From Lineus longissimus (Eukaryota > Nemertea > Pilidiophora > Heteronemertea > Lineidae), in contig NC_088312.1 in NCBI RefSeq assembly GCF_910592395.1, positions 1,552,001 through 1,616,000 of the forward strand: a stretch of DNA of 64,000 bases, read 5' to 3'. Positions 10,414 through 21,345 of the stretch are shown piece by piece. The notes beneath the pieces are model-generated. The model did not search any database. It was not told the DNA's origin and was given only the letters and a program-made list of their open reading frames with translations. Within the stretch, counting starts at the first letter, position 1. Each line of letters opens with the position of its first letter. The translations under genes were made by a program, and so were the position numbers.

Positions 10414-12450
10414 ATGTTTTTCATGGCTAAGAAAGTTCATCCAAAAGTTGTGCCTTTACCTTTGCAGGAGGACATGTGTAGTGGTGATGGAACTGTCTTT
10501 GGTTTGTCAGAGCTTCTTACGGAACTTGACGTTTCATTTGTAGAAGGTGATGTTCGTTTAATGGGAGGACAGGCTAAGGAGCTCTTAGTTGATATCATAT
10601 GGCATAGGGACATTGAATCATTGGAATACATCTACAACCATGTATCCAAACAAACAAAAAAAGACTTCTGTCAAATATCAGTGAAAACTGAGACGGTATT
10701 TCCCAAGTTGAGAAATCTTGACATAAGAGCGGAACTTTTGAAAGACTCTTATTTTTGTCGTCTCCCGAATCTGGCAGCCATATTTGATGCGGCTAACATT
10801 GTGAAATTCTACTGCAGGGAGTTCTCGAAGGAGATAATTGAGATGAGAGATGTCGGGAATGCCAACATTATCCATGCTCTGATATTGGGAAGTCATCTTC
10901 AGATCCGGGAGGAAAAGGACTACATAGCGTTGTACAAATCGATTATGGAGGTTTATGACACTGATGACAAGTGTTATCTCTTACACAGGACCACGAATGA
11001 TGATATGCGACCGATTGAGTTGGCGTCAAAGCTCGGCAAGTATGGCCTCATGATGGCCATCTTTGAAACACCAGGTGTCTACAGGATCTCGGAGCGCCAG
11101 AATGGACCGTTCAGTGAGGTGCTTTATGATTTGTCAGACTATGAAACACAAGGTTCAAGATATCATCGTTCACCACTGACGGATATCTTGACGATAACCG
11201 ATACAGAGTTGGCATATGTAAGAAAGACTGGGTTGATGGAAAAGCCCTTATTCAAGGCTTGGGAAAGAGAAAAGTATGGCAGAAATCGCTCCAAGATAAT
11301 CGCCTGGTTTGTCTACAGAGTGATGTTTTATTTTCTCGCAATGCTGACCTCGAAGGCACTGGACACCCTATTCTTAAACACTGACTTGTTCCTACGAACA
11401 GGTAATCAAGTGAAAGAGATCTATGCTCACGAATTTCGGCAAAATAAAACTGAAAGCAACTTGAGAGAATTTCTGACTATGGAGCCAAATCTGAATAACT
11501 CAGTGGACCTTATCATCTGCCAATTGAAGAGACTACGCCAACCACCTCTTGACCTCCTCACCAGCAGTGTGCTCCAAATGTTAACTTTACTTTTCTCTCT
11601 TATTACAATCATTTTTGACACCTGTGACATCGGCATCACGTGCGTCCAGAAACTTTCCCATCGGCATGCTGACATGAAGTACACTAAGAACGGAAGCCAT
11701 GTCATCTGCAATACACCCTTTCGACTATCTATGGGATGTATGGCAATTGGGTATTGGGTAGTTTTCACTCTCAGTATGGTAGCAACATTCTTCTGGCAGG
11801 ATAATGAAGATTATGACCCTGTATGGCTAAAACCTGTCATTCACCTGGTTGTACTCAGTTATGGACTAGGAAAGGTTCTGACAGTCTGGTCTCTTCTCTA
11901 TTTCTTACAAATCGTACCAGGCATTGGGACATTCGTAATCGGATTTCAGCGCATGATGATGGCTCTTTTCCAGTTTCTTGTCATATTTGTCATTATTTTC
12001 TCATCTTTTGCCAATGCTTTGACAGACATCCTAAGCCTGGACTGCACACAGAGCGGCTTTAACACTTACTCTGATGGGATGTATAGCACCTTTCTGATGA
12101 TCATCAATGAGGTTGACCTCAGTAAATATGATGTCGAGGCATTCTACTTGGTTGAGATTCTCCATGTAGCATTCATCATTATCGTCACCATTCTTCTTGT
12201 GAACTTCCTCATCGCGCTGATGTCCAACAAGCACACGGAGATGACAGAATATGGTCATGTGATCTTTCGGCTGTATCGTCTCGATGTAGCCATGACAGTC
12301 GAGAGGAGACTAGCAAAGCTCTGTCGATGTTGTAAGAGAAAGAAGGGGCAAAATGGCATCATCGTTGTGAACATTCTGAACCCAGGACTAAGTAGAAAGT
12401 TAAATTCAACTAAAATGGCTGAAGAAGGTCCATGCACTCAGAGAGACTGA
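10414..12450 (+). CDS. TRP-like cation channel, intronless, nested antisense in the NAV intron
   Basis: This 678-residue uninterrupted frame has TRP-channel layout. A cytosolic N-terminus of about 290 residues contains degenerate ankyrin-like helices (NANIIHALILG near 149-159, RPIELASKLGKYGL near 199-212). A pre-S1 segment (EKPLFKAWEREKYGR, 276-290) is followed by six hydrophobic segments at about 295-318, 383-405, 437-460, 475-498, 508-533 and 577-604. A pore helix sits near 552-566 with acidic NEVD as the likely filter. S6 ends NFLIALMSN, as in TRP families, and a helix ending TVERRL recalls the post-S6 region of TRPV-like channels. A basic CRCCKRKK follows. The family (TRPV-like, TRPC-like or a separate invertebrate group) is not settled. 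The ATG at 10414 has a TAG eight codons upstream, within a possible ttttag acceptor, so a 5' noncoding exon is possible. No AATAAA is seen soon after the stop. Confidence 0.85.
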   Translation: MFFMAKKVHPKVVPLPLQEDMCSGDGTVFGLSELLTELDVSFVEGDVRLMGGQAKELLVDIIWHRDIESLEYIYNHVSKQTKKDFCQISVKTETVFPKLRNLDIRAELLKDSYFCRLPNLAAIFDAANIVKFYCREFSKEIIEMRDVGNANIIHALILGSHLQIREEKDYIALYKSIMEVYDTDDKCYLLHRTTNDDMRPIELASKLGKYGLMMAIFETPGVYRISERQNGPFSEVLYDLSDYETQGSRYHRSPLTDILTITDTELAYVRKTGLMEKPLFKAWEREKYGRNRSKIIAWFVYRVMFYFLAMLTSKALDTLFLNTDLFLRTGNQVKEIYAHEFRQNKTESNLREFLTMEPNLNNSVDLIICQLKRLRQPPLDLLTSSVLQMLTLLFSLITIIFDTCDIGITCVQKLSHRHADMKYTKNGSHVICNTPFRLSMGCMAIGYWVVFTLSMVATFFWQDNEDYDPVWLKPVIHLVVLSYGLGKVLTVWSLLYFLQIVPGIGTFVIGFQRMMMALFQFLVIFVIIFSSFANALTDILSLDCTQSGFNTYSDGMYSTFLMIINEVDLSKYDVEAFYLVEILHVAFIIIVTILLVNFLIALMSNKHTEMTEYGHVIFRLYRLDVAMTVERRLAKLCRCCKRKKGQNGIIVVNILNPGLSRKLNSTKMAEEGPCTQRD

Positions 12451-12708
12451 GCCAAATCACATGTTAGCTTGAAATAGTATAGGCTTATATCTAACTCGTC
12501 ATTTGCAAGGCTTACATAGCTTTTATTGTGTCTGGACTTGAGAAACAAATTTAGTATGAAGCATCTGTGAGTATAAGAGTGGTTGCTTATGAACTTAATC
12601 ACTCTTCTCAATGAAATAGCTTTCCCAGTTAAACATTCAGCCAAAGATCTCCTAATTCACTGCTGCGATTTTAAATCCAGTGGTTTGAAAAATGTAGTTT
12701 CGAATCTT

Positions 12709-12731
12709 CCCTCCCCTCCCCTCCCCTCCCC
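12709..12731 (-). repeat. CCCCT array; G-quadruplex-prone on the minus strand
   Basis: Five runs of three to four C separated by single T. The minus strand, which is the NAV transcript strand, therefore carries five GGGG-type runs with one-base loops. The array lies about 260 bases after the TRP-like stop codon. Confidence 0.85.
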
Positions 12732-15334
12732 TCACAACAACCTTCATGGATGAAGAGATGTACACCAACAGTTGACATGACTGGACCACAGCCAAGAATC
12801 ATTTGAAGAGTTAGACAGTATTCATGAAGTTCTGTATATAGGGGGATCAACATTCTATACGATTGGCTGATAGCAGTGAACAGATAGTGCAAGGGGTTAG
12901 CAATGAGAGATGGTTGATGAGAAATGCAAATAGTCAACCAAAATAGCACTCCAGTAAAATCGCTGACACTGATGGAGCAGGAATGACCCGGTTGGGTCAT
13001 TTAGAAAATCATTTAGATTTGTGGCCCAAGAAAATGATATAGAGAGACAACTATTTGTTCATTTCCATTACATCGGATGTTGGTTAATGCCTAATGCCTT
13101 GCCTCTGGTCAGGACTAATCTGCTCTCCCCATCCATCATGAATGTTTCTGCTAGCTGAGCATGACATGCGCATTTGTTGTCTAATTCCCCAACAGTGGAA
13201 AAAGCAATAGAATTAGCATGACATTTACCACACTCATTCACTCTGCAATGGCTAAAGAAGTACCCTGCCATTAGCTAGATTGTAGACATTACAAGGCAAG
13301 TGGCTTTTTCATCCTCCTGCAAATCGTCCTGGCAGAAAATCCAGTGGCCAGAAACATGGCAGTGATGGATGGTAACGAAATAGCCTGAGAATATATCACA
13401 ACAAAGACACATAATTCCCGCAATGGCAGGAAATAGCAGCTTATATCAGAGTGTTCCTGCAGCTAGCAAACCCAAATGACATGACTCTGAATTTCCGTGT
13501 CTCTAACAGCTGAATAGCTAAGCCAACTCAGACTGTCTCATCTTGAAGCTGCATTGAGCATTCAGTCGACAGAGCTTACAGTTAGCCAAGCTACTGAACT
13601 ACTGGCAGAAATACTGTCACCAACACGAGGCTAATAGGCCCAACTCTCTGCCAATGTTAGCGGAAGGAATCAAGGGAGAGATAAATTGCAGCTAATATTT
13701 CTTCCTGCAAAATTACGCCAGCAAGTAAGTCATTGCCGACGCCACATTGATTCCTATTACGTGCAACCAATTGACCAGAAGGAGTTCGGTTGCTGGCTGA
13801 ACTCTCGGCAGTAGCCTCCTAATCTGATCATCAGTCTTGCAGATCATCGAACTGGGCATCATTTGAAAATAATTATTAATGGAATGGAGGGCGGACAATG
13901 CCATGGCCACCTGTGGTCAGCGACAACCAATCTAATTTGTTGGACAATGATCGTGGTGCCTGCTAGTCGGGCACGGGTGGGCGAAAATCAATTGGTGTCA
14001 TCCGCCTACAAGAAGACAGAATCCATTCCTTATCTTACATCTTAGAATTATCAACCAGTAAGAAGCGCCACATATCCATCATACATGCATGAGCTGTACA
14101 TGTTCAGAACACTTTGCTATCAGGCATGGCCTTCAAAAACGGCTACTTCACTATCATTACCTCACCGTGATTCACTGAGAGCCATGTTCACCTCACAAGA
14201 AGTGACTTTATTCAAGATTAATGATAATGCTAACATTAAGGACCATTTGAAGTGTTAAGGGGTTATAACACTAACGTTAATGTTTCTTTCTGACTCCATG
14301 TGTGTCAATGACATTTGGACAGGAAAAGAAATATCGGTACTGTTTAAGAGAATTCGACCATGATGTGACAATGTCCAAGCCAAGAAAATGCTTAACACTC
14401 AGATCGTCACTGCCCTTAAGTGTCACTGTTGGCATAGGTATATCTGGTCTTTGCTGGCAAGAACGTGATATAGGATTATGACCTCTCAACACTTCAGACT
14501 GTGCCTTTCCTTTTCAATATCAATCTCGTGCATCTATAAAAGGGCAAACATTGGTGGCTTGAATGGTCATTTCTAGAATGACATGAAAACCCTTGCTCAA
14601 CTTTCTAAGTAAGCAACCACTCTTACTGTCATTACTTTGTATTTGTACAAGCATCAACACAGTTCTTTTCTGTCAGACGAGTGTTGGGGTGACCAAAGGC
14701 GGTGAACCCACTTGGGAGGCTGAGTGACTAAGTACAAGCAACCAAATCATTACTTCTCATGTCCACTGGCAATTTGTCCAAGGAACTCATCAAATTCTCA
14801 CAGCTTCCTCTCTCAAGGCTATGCTTCATCTTGTAAGGGGGGTCTGTTGACAGGAGCAACAGTTACTAAGGACAGGCAAATGTGCTTGTTTCTCAGCTGA
14901 GTAACTGTGTCTCAGTGTTGCCAGTTTTGGTGGAAAGACAACGCCAACATTGCCAGTTGGTTCTAAAATGGTGTCACACTGCACAGAAGTTCAGGGTGCT
15001 GCATATTCAGAAGATGGCATGTTCTCCATATTATTGAGCAATCAATCAGAAAATGCAAACAAGATGCCTGATATGGGCATTAAGTTCTTACCAGTTAAAA
15101 TGATACATGTCCTCTGCTATCTGATCCATGGCAAACACCATTCAGTTTTTTGTGATCAGTTATCTCAGCAATTTGATGAATGCGCATCGGGTAACATGCA
15201 ATAAGTTTTTCATGAGAAAATGATCACATCTCATTTTAGTCGGCAGTTAGGCAACTGATGACACATGCAACAGTATACGATAGAATGGGAAGGACATGCC
15301 GATACAAGCTGCATGTTTCAGGGACAGTCCAAAT

Positions 15335-15624
15335 ATTTTTTCACTTTTTTTTCTGCTCAAAATGAACCAACATCATCAGTCCCAAAACTTTTTTGACTTT
15401 GAAAATTTTTCAAAATTTTGACTTTTTTTTCTGCTAACCCTTACCCAACCCTGAAAAAAAATTTAAGTCCAAAAAATTTTTTCACTGGTTTTTTGTTTTC
15501 TGCTCAAAATGAACCAACATCATCAATCCAAAAACTTTTTGAACTTTGAAAATTTTTCAAAAATTTTTAACTTAGACCATTCAACCTCTGTCCAACGAGT
15601 GGCCGTGTTACCCGGGTTCCACTG
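15335..15624. mobile_element. Simple-core element with pogo-like terminal sequence, copy A
   Basis: Two internal copies of a segment around CTGCTCAAAATGAACCAAC are followed by AT-rich tracts such as GAAAATTTTTCAAAATTTTG and a distinct end at 15575-15624 that finishes GGGTTCCACTG next to TA. Read inward, this end is CAGTGGAACCC, like the termini of pogo/Tigger-type DNA transposons, which duplicate TA. The opposite terminus is not seen, so the copy is truncated or non-canonical. Copy B is at 52193-52448. Confidence 0.5.
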
Positions 15625-18545
15625 TATGTTAATTTCTGATACGACCACAACATACATTGATGTGATGTTCTCTCCAGGAATAAACTAACGTATTGGACAA
15701 ACATATTGACATAGCCTTGGAACCAAAACAAAGGTTTTGAAATTAACATCATACACAAACAGACAGGCAGCCATCCATGTGATTGATCTGGATCCACTGT
15801 TAATGGTTTTCTCATGTATGGACCAATGTCACTGGATCTAGCATTGGCGAGTGGGAATTTTGGTAAGAATTCATTTGTACACAGGCAAACATTTCCCTCG
15901 TAGAATCACTGATGGCCCCATGGTAGAATCAATGATGGCTAGCCGAAACCATGTTTTACACACAGATCCCATCCTACAGATTCTATGATGGCAATTCCAC
16001 CATAGACCCAAAGTCGATGTTTGGATAGCATGAGCAATTTCAGTGGAGTTGAAACTTCTTTCCTGCACCAATTCGAGGAGGTAATCAAAACAAACCTAGA
16101 CCTTTTTAAACATATCAGAGTTCCACAGTCAGTGACCTCCTTCCACCATCATCCACACGGTTAGCACATCATCAAATTGATAATTTCATCAATGCCAAGA
16201 AAACAGAGCCAACTTTCCTTCGGTTGATCGCATAGCTGCACCATTACATCAAGTTATCACCTCGCTGCTTCCTGCAGCAGCTGCCTCTGTTAATTGGTTC
16301 GAGTGACAACGAGCCTCCATGGCTTTCTAATCAAATCAAGCCTGCCTTACCGATCACCAACACAACGAGATTGCTCTGTAATCTCTGCAGACGGAGAAGA
16401 CATATTGGGCACTTGGTATTGTTTCTATCCTCTTTCTTATGCAAGACATCAAACTCATCGTCTGTCTGTGATGCGTTTTAAAAAGTAGATCTACGACATC
16501 AGATGGAGCAGAAAAGTTACAGGAAGTATTACTCTGGACTTAACTTTCAGAATCGTGGCGATCACCGGCAGTACCACATCCATGAGAGATATATTCTCAA
16601 AACAGCTATACTTAGTCATCATTAGAAGCTACACCACTTTGGTAGGGTGAATGTATGCAACATTTATTCCAGCACCATGTGTGATATCCTATGTTCAGGC
16701 TAATGTCACTACCTACTAACTTATTAAACATCAATACCACTTTACTCAATTTGCAGCAACCATTTCTTCATGGATGCGGCAGGCAAACATGACTAGACTC
16801 TGATGTTTTCACCCAAAATCTTGGTTCAGTACTCAGACTGACATTGTCTTCTATGTCATCAAGAAAATTTGTAAAATTTTTGACATTTTGAGAACAATGG
16901 ATATGGCTTTTTGCCTAATATTCTGGAGAATGATGTGCCAAGTCTGCAGAATTGAACAGAAGGTTGTCCCCAACCCATTCAATAGTTGTAAACTGGTCCT
17001 TTGATGTAAGGACGAAAGAACATCTTGAAATCATCCGGGCGCAGATGGCTGATATGTGACAAAAGAAGAACAGGGAAGAGGTGCGGACATAAAAAATGGT
17101 GTCAGTATATTACTAACGATAATTAGAGTAAAAGATCGTAAAGGAAGGTGACTCAGGATGACACAAGCCATTTGAGTAATTAAACAATGTGTGTCTTGTC
17201 ATTCTGGAATTTATGACTTCTTTCATTGTGTGTTCTGTTATCTTTCAAAGATATCATTAACTTAGTGCTATCATCATATTGCCATGGCCAATTTTCACCA
17301 TTGCCTTCTGATTGAAAGTTCAAATCTCGCTCATTAGTTCAAATCTACTGGAGCACATCTGATTGAGTTGGCACATCAATCTAACATCCAACTTTTTTGA
17401 GATGTTATCATTCAAGGTCTACTGAGTTTGTGTTCTTTAGGATTTACTATAGGGACTGTCGGGTTGACAAGATAAAGAAAATTGAAATAAACCACATAAG
17501 TCAAATATTCAATGAAATGACTGGAGGCCATTGTGCTCACTGCAACAATCTTGAAATTAAACTTGTAAAGATCACTATGACATTGCTGGTCATATAAACA
17601 GTGAAGATTTCTTGAGAGTCATGTGCAACAATGATTTTAGGAACTTGACTAGCCTAAAAAGAAGGTCATGCAAAGTTGGTTTTTCTTAGAATGAAACTGA
17701 CATGATGACATTGACAACCACATTATAAATGTTTTCAACATGATATGAGATTTCTGCTAAAAGGCTGCACCATCACGAGAATATTGGCCTATTGCGAAGT
17801 GTTCTTGCTAGGAGTATCTATCCTAACAACTTTATCAAAAACAAATCAGTAATAAGCAAGATGCCAGAGATAGCACACTTCTCGAAGAATAAAGAAATAG
17901 CTCACCTGAGTCAGTATCATTGTTGATGAAGGAATGTCACAATAATCAATGAACTGAAGTCAATAGTGTGTCTGATGTATTCACTCCAAAAGTCAACAAG
18001 ATCTTATTGCTTCTTCCAAGAGAGAATCACACACAAAGATTCATAAATGTTATAGTTAAAAAAACTGAATTCAAAATTCATACTATGAAGGCAATGGAAT
18101 TCTGTACACTATTGAAAATTCTAAAAGTCCTTGGAAAAGATTCTCAAAATCGTTATCATTTCAATTAGAGATACTCTTTCAACAAATTAGTTTGTGAATG
18201 TTGAAATCTTAGCAAACTGCTTCTCGCTGCTGTTGATGATGAACATGAGAAATTGCCAGTTTCCGCCAAAAATCTGCTGACGTCAGAGCATGTGACCCGA
18301 GAGAATCCCAAAGCTTGATGACAACATCAGTACCCAATCCGCTGTACCAAACATTATAATGCCCAATGTACATATATACATGAACAACAGCGAAAGAAAA
18401 TTCAATAATAAACTGGCATAATGGGTGGTATTGACGCGCAAAGAGGGATTGCGCAAGCACTTGTGGTAAACTGACTTATACAACTTATCACAACTAATGA
18501 ATAAGTAATCTATCGATGAGGAGAAGAGGTAATTGAGTTACGTAC

Positions 18546-18590
18546 CTTGAGTTTGAAGCGATCGTTGAAGATGCCTTGTAGGTCGCCCAT
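18546..18590 (-). CDS. NAV: Candidate NAV alternative first coding exon, MGDLQGIFNDRFKLK
   Basis: The minus-strand ATG at 18590 opens 15 codons, MGDLQGIFNDRFKLK, ending AAG|GTACGT, a good donor in phase 0. Joining to the CH exon gives ...FKLK-IYTDW in frame, across an intron of about 11.8 kb. The sequence just upstream (18.6-18.9 kb) is locally richer in CpG and GC than its surroundings, as promoters often are. Further upstream lie three ATGCAAAT octamers. Although residue 2 is Gly, Asp follows it and there is no Ser/Thr at position 6, so a myristoylation signal is not supported. The exon is short; the support is donor quality, phase and upstream context. Confidence 0.6.
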
Positions 18591-19229
18591 TTTGTTGACC
18601 AAATGAAACGACAAGTTAAGCTTGGGCATGATGCTCAAGCATAAAGTCCATCAAACAATGAGAAAAAACGATCACTAAGGGACTGGCTTATCGCACAATT
18701 GTCATACGGGATGCAAAATGGTTGCAAATGCACTCAGACGCTGGCGTTCAGTCTCGAGATAGTAATTACTCACGGATAGCGCTGGCTCACTCAAAACTTC
18801 ATAGCGCCATCAATCAATAGCCTTCACGCTAGCATGCGACAAGGGCGGCCATGCTAGTTCCGGCGTTTCAATCAAAACGCTTGCGCTGATGGCATTGAGC
18901 AGGCAATTAGCCAATAGACATAAAGGGTTCAAACTACGCTGTTTTGCATAGGGTTCAAAGATTAATATTCATCATGTCAGGGTGTACTGATGAATTTGAA
19001 ATAATTCTTTTCACTTTTATCATTGGGTCTGTCGACCTTTAGGTAACATCCATCAACAAGTTTTGCATAAACAGCATTGGTCACAGTTTCAGTCACAGCG
19101 TAGAACTTTGCATAAGACAAATTTATTCAATATCACGGCGTGTGCTTCCATATCTGAATAGATTCAAGAAGCCACCATCACTAAAAAGGCACTAAAATGA
19201 CACTGTTACGGACTTTAATTGCCTGTGAA

Positions 19230-19480
19230 TGTAACTCATGCAAATGATATTCATTCGTGCCGGCAGTGAGACAAATCCTGAATGTGCTCTGGGTGAGTTA
19301 AAGCCCAAGCTGAGAAACTTTAACAGCCAGTTGATGCCAACAATATGCAAATGATATTAAAGGCTGTCAAAGAGAGATCAATCGGTTTTGAACATGTGAT
19401 TTCTCACATCCCCCAGAGTGACTTTCCGCGGATATACCTAGTGTTAACAGCCTGTTGATGCAAATATATGCAAACGATAT
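19230..19480. promoter_or_regulatory. Cluster of ATGCAAAT octamers upstream of the 18.6-kb first exon
   Basis: Perfect ATGCAAAT octamers start at 19238, 19345 and 19458, and ATGCAAAC at 19468. They sit in degenerate repeats of about 110-120 bases sharing TTAACAGCC, GTTGATGC and GATAT. They lie 0.65-0.9 kb upstream of the minus-strand ATG at 18590. The octamer is the classic POU-factor site. Regulation of this first exon is inferred only. Confidence 0.35.
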
Positions 19481-21311
19481 GTAGGGCTGTCAGGAAAGGC
19501 AATCGCAACATCATTGGCAACTTGCTCAACTTGTCAGGAGAAGTTGCAGGGTGATTTATCTTGGGCTATTTTCCAAGGCATCCAGATCGTTCAATACATT
19601 TGATACAGTTGTAGTGTACAAGATGTATGTGGTAGGATTTGTGTTAATCTTGCATTCCCTGAGGAAATCATGAGCCCAGGACGCAGATCCTAGAAGCAGA
19701 TCTCATTGGTAATGGCAATTGTCCTGTTGGCAAATTGCTTTGTCTCTTGAAGTGAAACACATTGAAAAACACATTAACCCAATTGATGGCAATCTAGCAG
19801 TCTTCAAATAAACTATCCAAGAAAGAGCTTGGAAATAACAAGAAGAATTTCTTTTGTAATTTTCATGTTCGTGAGACTGATCATTCAACAAGACTGATCA
19901 TTCTTTTCCCTTCCTCAAAAACGACAGCATTTCATGATTTTGGAGATATCTTCATGTCATATCTGTATGTCAGAAACGAAATCCCAATTTTGCTATCTGT
20001 GATATATAGGGAAACATGTCAAATCAAACAGGGCTGCTTCAACCTAAACATTCCCAATCTAGTCTGACAAGAAAATCCCCGCATTGGGGTACGAATCCTC
20101 AAGAGATGCCACAGAAGTCTGGCCAAGTAATCCTTGGATTCCAATCTCTTGAAGTTCAGACAGACAACTACCAAAATACAGGTCCGGAGCTAATTGGTAA
20201 AGTTCAATATTCAAAACGAGCTATTTTCATCACTGAAACAAAAATATTCTCATACAGCCTTTTTAAACTCTTCTAGCTTGTCTAGTAGGATCTGTCAACT
20301 TTGAAATAAAGTGATCAGGAGCAGAATCAACACAACACCATCTGTCTTTGATCAGACTCAAGGAAAACTTGGGAATGACGTCCTATAAGATGATGAATAT
20401 TTGGTTGACTAATAACAGTTGAAGAGATTTTATAGCATTTATCACACAGCATTGTGTCCAGTGTGAATCATTGTTTGAATGGTCAGCAATGATACTTCGA
20501 ACACATACTTCATCAGAATCATCGCTTTGAATGATTCTGCAACACTTTGATGACAACAACCAAGGTATGGGCAAATAGTGTGAAGAGTGTGAGGATTTGA
20601 AGGATTCGATATCCAAGCAACCTGTTTGCTTCTAAGATGATAGCCAAGGAACAAACTATACACAGACTCCATAAGATTAACAGCCACTAAAGTCTTGATG
20701 ATATCTTTCTCAAGCTGTATAAATCAGAGCACCAGTTCCACAGACTCCTTAGAGAGATATCCCAATGAAATTCAGGCAGCTATCATGAAGATTGGACCCA
20801 GTTGTTGCTGTCAGAACCTAAGTGACAGAAAGATGACCAGTGTTGTGCTTATCAAGAATAGAATCAACTGAGTTAGCCGTGGTTAGCTGAATTAGCCACT
20901 GAAATGTAATCATATCTGATGATGAATTTGATTCATAAGTTTATGGAGTCTAAATTCAATCTAACTTTTAGAATGCCATCAACCTTATAGAGCATCCAGA
21001 AATCGCCAAAACTGATGAACATGAATCGATTCTTGCTGTTCACCTTGGAATGGCTGCTAGGTTAGGAGGCAACTTCGATTAACAGTTATTTACTTTGCCA
21101 ACATATCAGGAAGGCCTCGAGCACTGACGCCTGTATTCATTGACAGGATATGCGCCTTGTCGATCCCAATATCATACAGCAAACATTTGGAGGGAAATCC
21201 AATCATAATGTAAAGCAAGAGATTTTCACGCAATCAACTGAAATCTGATAATTTGGGCCAAATTCATAAAGGGTGTTTAGCTTAAAACAGCGTTATTATT
21301 CTGAGAATACC

Positions 21312-21345
21312 ACTCACCTAAACGAGAAATACAGAAATATGAGCA
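21312..21345 (-). promoter_or_regulatory. Predicted recursive splice site 3 (zero-length exon) in the NAV intron
   Basis: On the minus strand a T/C-rich tract leads to TTTCTCGTTTAG fused to GTGAGT; the junction is at 21318/21317. The acceptor is TAG rather than CAG and the donor GTGAGT rather than GTAAGT, so it is a little weaker than sites 1 and 2 but keeps the same architecture. It is 12.5 kb downstream of site 2 and 14.6 kb upstream of the CH exon. Confidence 0.5.

Larger units (their letters stand above)
12451..18545. other. NAV intron, TRP-like gene to the 18.6-kb first exon
   Basis: It contains the G-rich array, the copy A element and several AAAATTTT-type tracts. A five-codon open start, MILTQ|GTGAGC (17906-17920, minus), also fits phase 0 but is too short to support. 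Confidence 0.55.

Noticed and set aside
15092-15129. Open start MDQIAEDMYHFN before GTAAGA on the minus strand
   Set aside because: It ends in phase 2, so it cannot join the CH exon in frame.
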